64,000 nt of DNA, taken from assembly GCF_016862815.1 (NCBI RefSeq), contig NZ_BONR01000003.1, positions 268,542-332,541 on the forward strand. The letters run 5' to 3'. A program made the translations under genes and the position numbers. The stretch is from Demequina activiva (GTDB lineage: Bacteria; Actinomycetota; Actinomycetes; Actinomycetales; Demequinaceae). Below, in pieces: positions 62,882-64,000 of the stretch; positions within the stretch are counted from its first letter, which is position 1; each line of letters starts with the position of its first letter. The notes beneath the pieces are model-generated. The model saw only the letters and a list, made by a program, of their open reading frames with translations, was not told where the DNA came from and did no database searches.

Positions 62882-64000
62882 GGCAGCCCCCATTGGGCCA
62901 TCTGACCAGCATCGGGAACGACAGCTGACAGGACTCTGCCCTGATACGGGCCTTCTTTGGCGACGAAAACGACCACTTGGCTACCGCCCGCCTCTCCCGC
63001 AAACCCGCGAGTGATCGTGGCACCGAGCTTCCAGTCGAAGGTCTTCGCTGGCGAGCGCAACATCGGAGATGTCAACTGCTGGAACTCTGCGACTTGCGAC
63101 GCCAAGCTGCCCTTGTTGGCGATCAGCCCCTTGTCACGGAGGTTCCTGATCGCATGCCCCCCACCCGACCGCATGCCCTGGTATGCCGATCCAACCGCTT
63201 CGTCGGCGAAGCCGACTACGGGGTTTGCGGCGGCCCCAGCCTTTGCTCCGGTGGTGGCTGCGCGCCCCCCAATTGCCGCCAACCCGGTTCCTCCGGTCAG
63301 GACGGTCGTCGTGACGACGAACGCTCCGGAGCCAAGGTAGCTGAACCAGCGTTGGCTCTCGTAGTCGCCCCAGATGCCGACAGAGGGAAAGTGCGGCACC
63401 CCTGTGCCGGTGACCCATCCGGCAAGGTGCTGGCCCGGGGTCAGCGCGAGGCCGAGGTTGACTGTGTCGATCGCTCCGTTCAGCATCCCGCCCAAGTAGT
63501 TGACATGCGATTGCGCAGCGGTCGTCGCCGCACCCTTAGCGGCGCCGGTCCAGGAAGAGGTGCCGGAATCCCCAATCGCGGCTGACGCACCCTGCCCGCT
63601 AGGGCCGGCGGGCTGAGCCGGTGGGTGGTAGGTGCCCTGGACAACGTCGTTCATGCTGGGCGCGTTGTTATACGCCTGACACTTCGTGGTCGCCCCACAG
63701 GCGGGCTTCAACCCCGACGCATCCGTATACGACACGGGGTTGTTGTCGGCATACCGGTACGGGTCGAGGGTGCGTGGGTCGCCGGGGCTCATGAGGGGGT
63801 CGGGGGACAGGAACCGGCCCACAGCAGGGTCGTAGTAGCGGGCGTTGAGATACGTCAAACCGGTGGTGTCGTCTTCGATCTGACCGAGCCAGCCCCGCTC
63901 CGTGGCTAGCTCATCGGTGCCGCGGGTCACACCGTAAGGCGTGTAGGCGTCGCGGGTCACGGTGCCGTCGGGGGCGATCGCGACCTGGGCGCTGCCCTGT
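62878..64000 (-). CDS. Rhs-repeat polymorphic toxin, C-terminal part (5' end outside window)
   Basis: The frame is open to the window edge, so the N-terminal Rhs repeats lie beyond 64000. Visible are the end of the Rhs core (GWLGQIEDDTTGLTYLNARY, YDPAVGRFLSPDPLMSPGDP, DPYRYADNNPVSYTDASGL, the self-cleavage/core-end motif), a linker with a hydrophobic stretch (about 200 residues), and a C-terminal toxin domain with GGGHAIRNLRDKGLIANKGS, TFDWKLGATITRGFAGEAGG and VVVFVAKEGPYQGRVLSAVV. The His/Lys/Thr pattern suggests an RNase of the BECR-like type, but the family is uncertain. All hallmarks of a functional toxin are intact. Confidence 0.85.
   Translation of the reverse strand, partial: QGSAQVAIAPDGTVTRDAYTPYGVTRGTDELATERGWLGQIEDDTTGLTYLNARYYDPAVGRFLSPDPLMSPGDPRTLDPYRYADNNPVSYTDASGLKPACGATTKCQAYNNAPSMNDVVQGTYHPPAQPAGPSGQGASAAIGDSGTSSWTGAAKGAATTAAQSHVNYLGGMLNGAIDTVNLGLALTPGQHLAGWVTGTGVPHFPSVGIWGDYESQRWFSYLGSGAFVVTTTVLTGGTGLAAIGGRAATTGAKAGAAANPVVGFADEAVGSAYQGMRSGGGHAIRNLRDKGLIANKGSLASQVAEFQQLTSPMLRSPAKTFDWKLGATITRGFAGEAGGSQVVVFVAKEGPYQGRVLSAVVPDAGQMAQWGLP

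Noticed and set aside
30007..64000. Insertion sequence or integrase driving the Rhs islands
   Set aside because: No transposase, integrase, target-site duplication or att-like direct repeat could be found around either island; the only tRNA is far away at 6.7 kb.

Overview
The window is GC-rich actinobacterial chromosome, most likely Micrococcales (Cellulomonas/Demequina-like; this is my inference). The support is strong GC3 codon bias, a GlnR-type regulator, ClpC with a ClgR-like box, a fused MrpA-MrpB, and the order ponA - small DUF4177-type protein - RidA - Crp - Nth, which is familiar from actinobacteria including mycobacteria. No rRNA, CRISPR array, prophage or intact insertion sequence was seen. 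One tRNA gene, tRNA-Pro(CGG), is present.

Layout. 0-6.7 kb: the end of asd, a 64-bp perfect palindrome, a lactate permease, and a xylose module (ROK repressor, divergent xylA-xylB) with a near-consensus promoter overlapped by a probable operator. 6.7-13.1 kb: tRNA-Pro, metallophosphoesterase, a class A PBP with PASTA domain, DUF4177-like protein, RidA, Crp, an RsiG-like helical protein and endonuclease III. 13.1-18.9 kb: a six-gene mrp operon (AB fused, C, D, E, F, G) in which every junction overlaps by 4 bp. 19-27 kb: GlnR, a run of membrane and redox proteins, nitrobindin-like protein, YgfZ, a VapBC-type pair, DUF2516, Dtd, a DUF559 nuclease-like protein and an XRE/DUF2975 pair. 27.3-30.0 kb: clpC. 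32-60.5 kb: mostly housekeeping and metabolic genes (MutY, RadA, ProC, FKBP, Ogt and Ada-AlkA, GH13, ABC-F, antiporter, GMC oxidoreductase), mixed with one-component regulators (TetR, ArsR, LuxR) whose operators can be read in the sequence.

Two accessory islands (about 30.0-32.0 kb and 60.5-64.0 kb) hold Rhs polymorphic-toxin material, all on the minus strand. The first is an orphan Rhs tip with a putative ADP-ribosyltransferase-like (HYD1-type) toxin domain, an overlapping immunity gene, and an N-terminally truncated second copy of that immunity gene. The second is the 3' end of a full Rhs gene running off the window, its overlapping immunity gene, and a decayed second toxin module. In that module a His-Gly/Cys (caspase-like) toxin domain carries an in-frame TGA, followed by a 41-codon ORF and a membrane protein. 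Together they look like a toxin-cassette storage region with live and dead cassettes.

Regulation. At least eleven genes have a TANNNT -10 hexamer ending 6-7 nt before the start codon, so leaderless transcription looks common. Paired or palindromic operators are visible for the ROK, XRE/DUF2975, three TetR and one ArsR regulators. The ABC-F gene has a leader with a 13-codon upstream ORF that encloses a hairpin.
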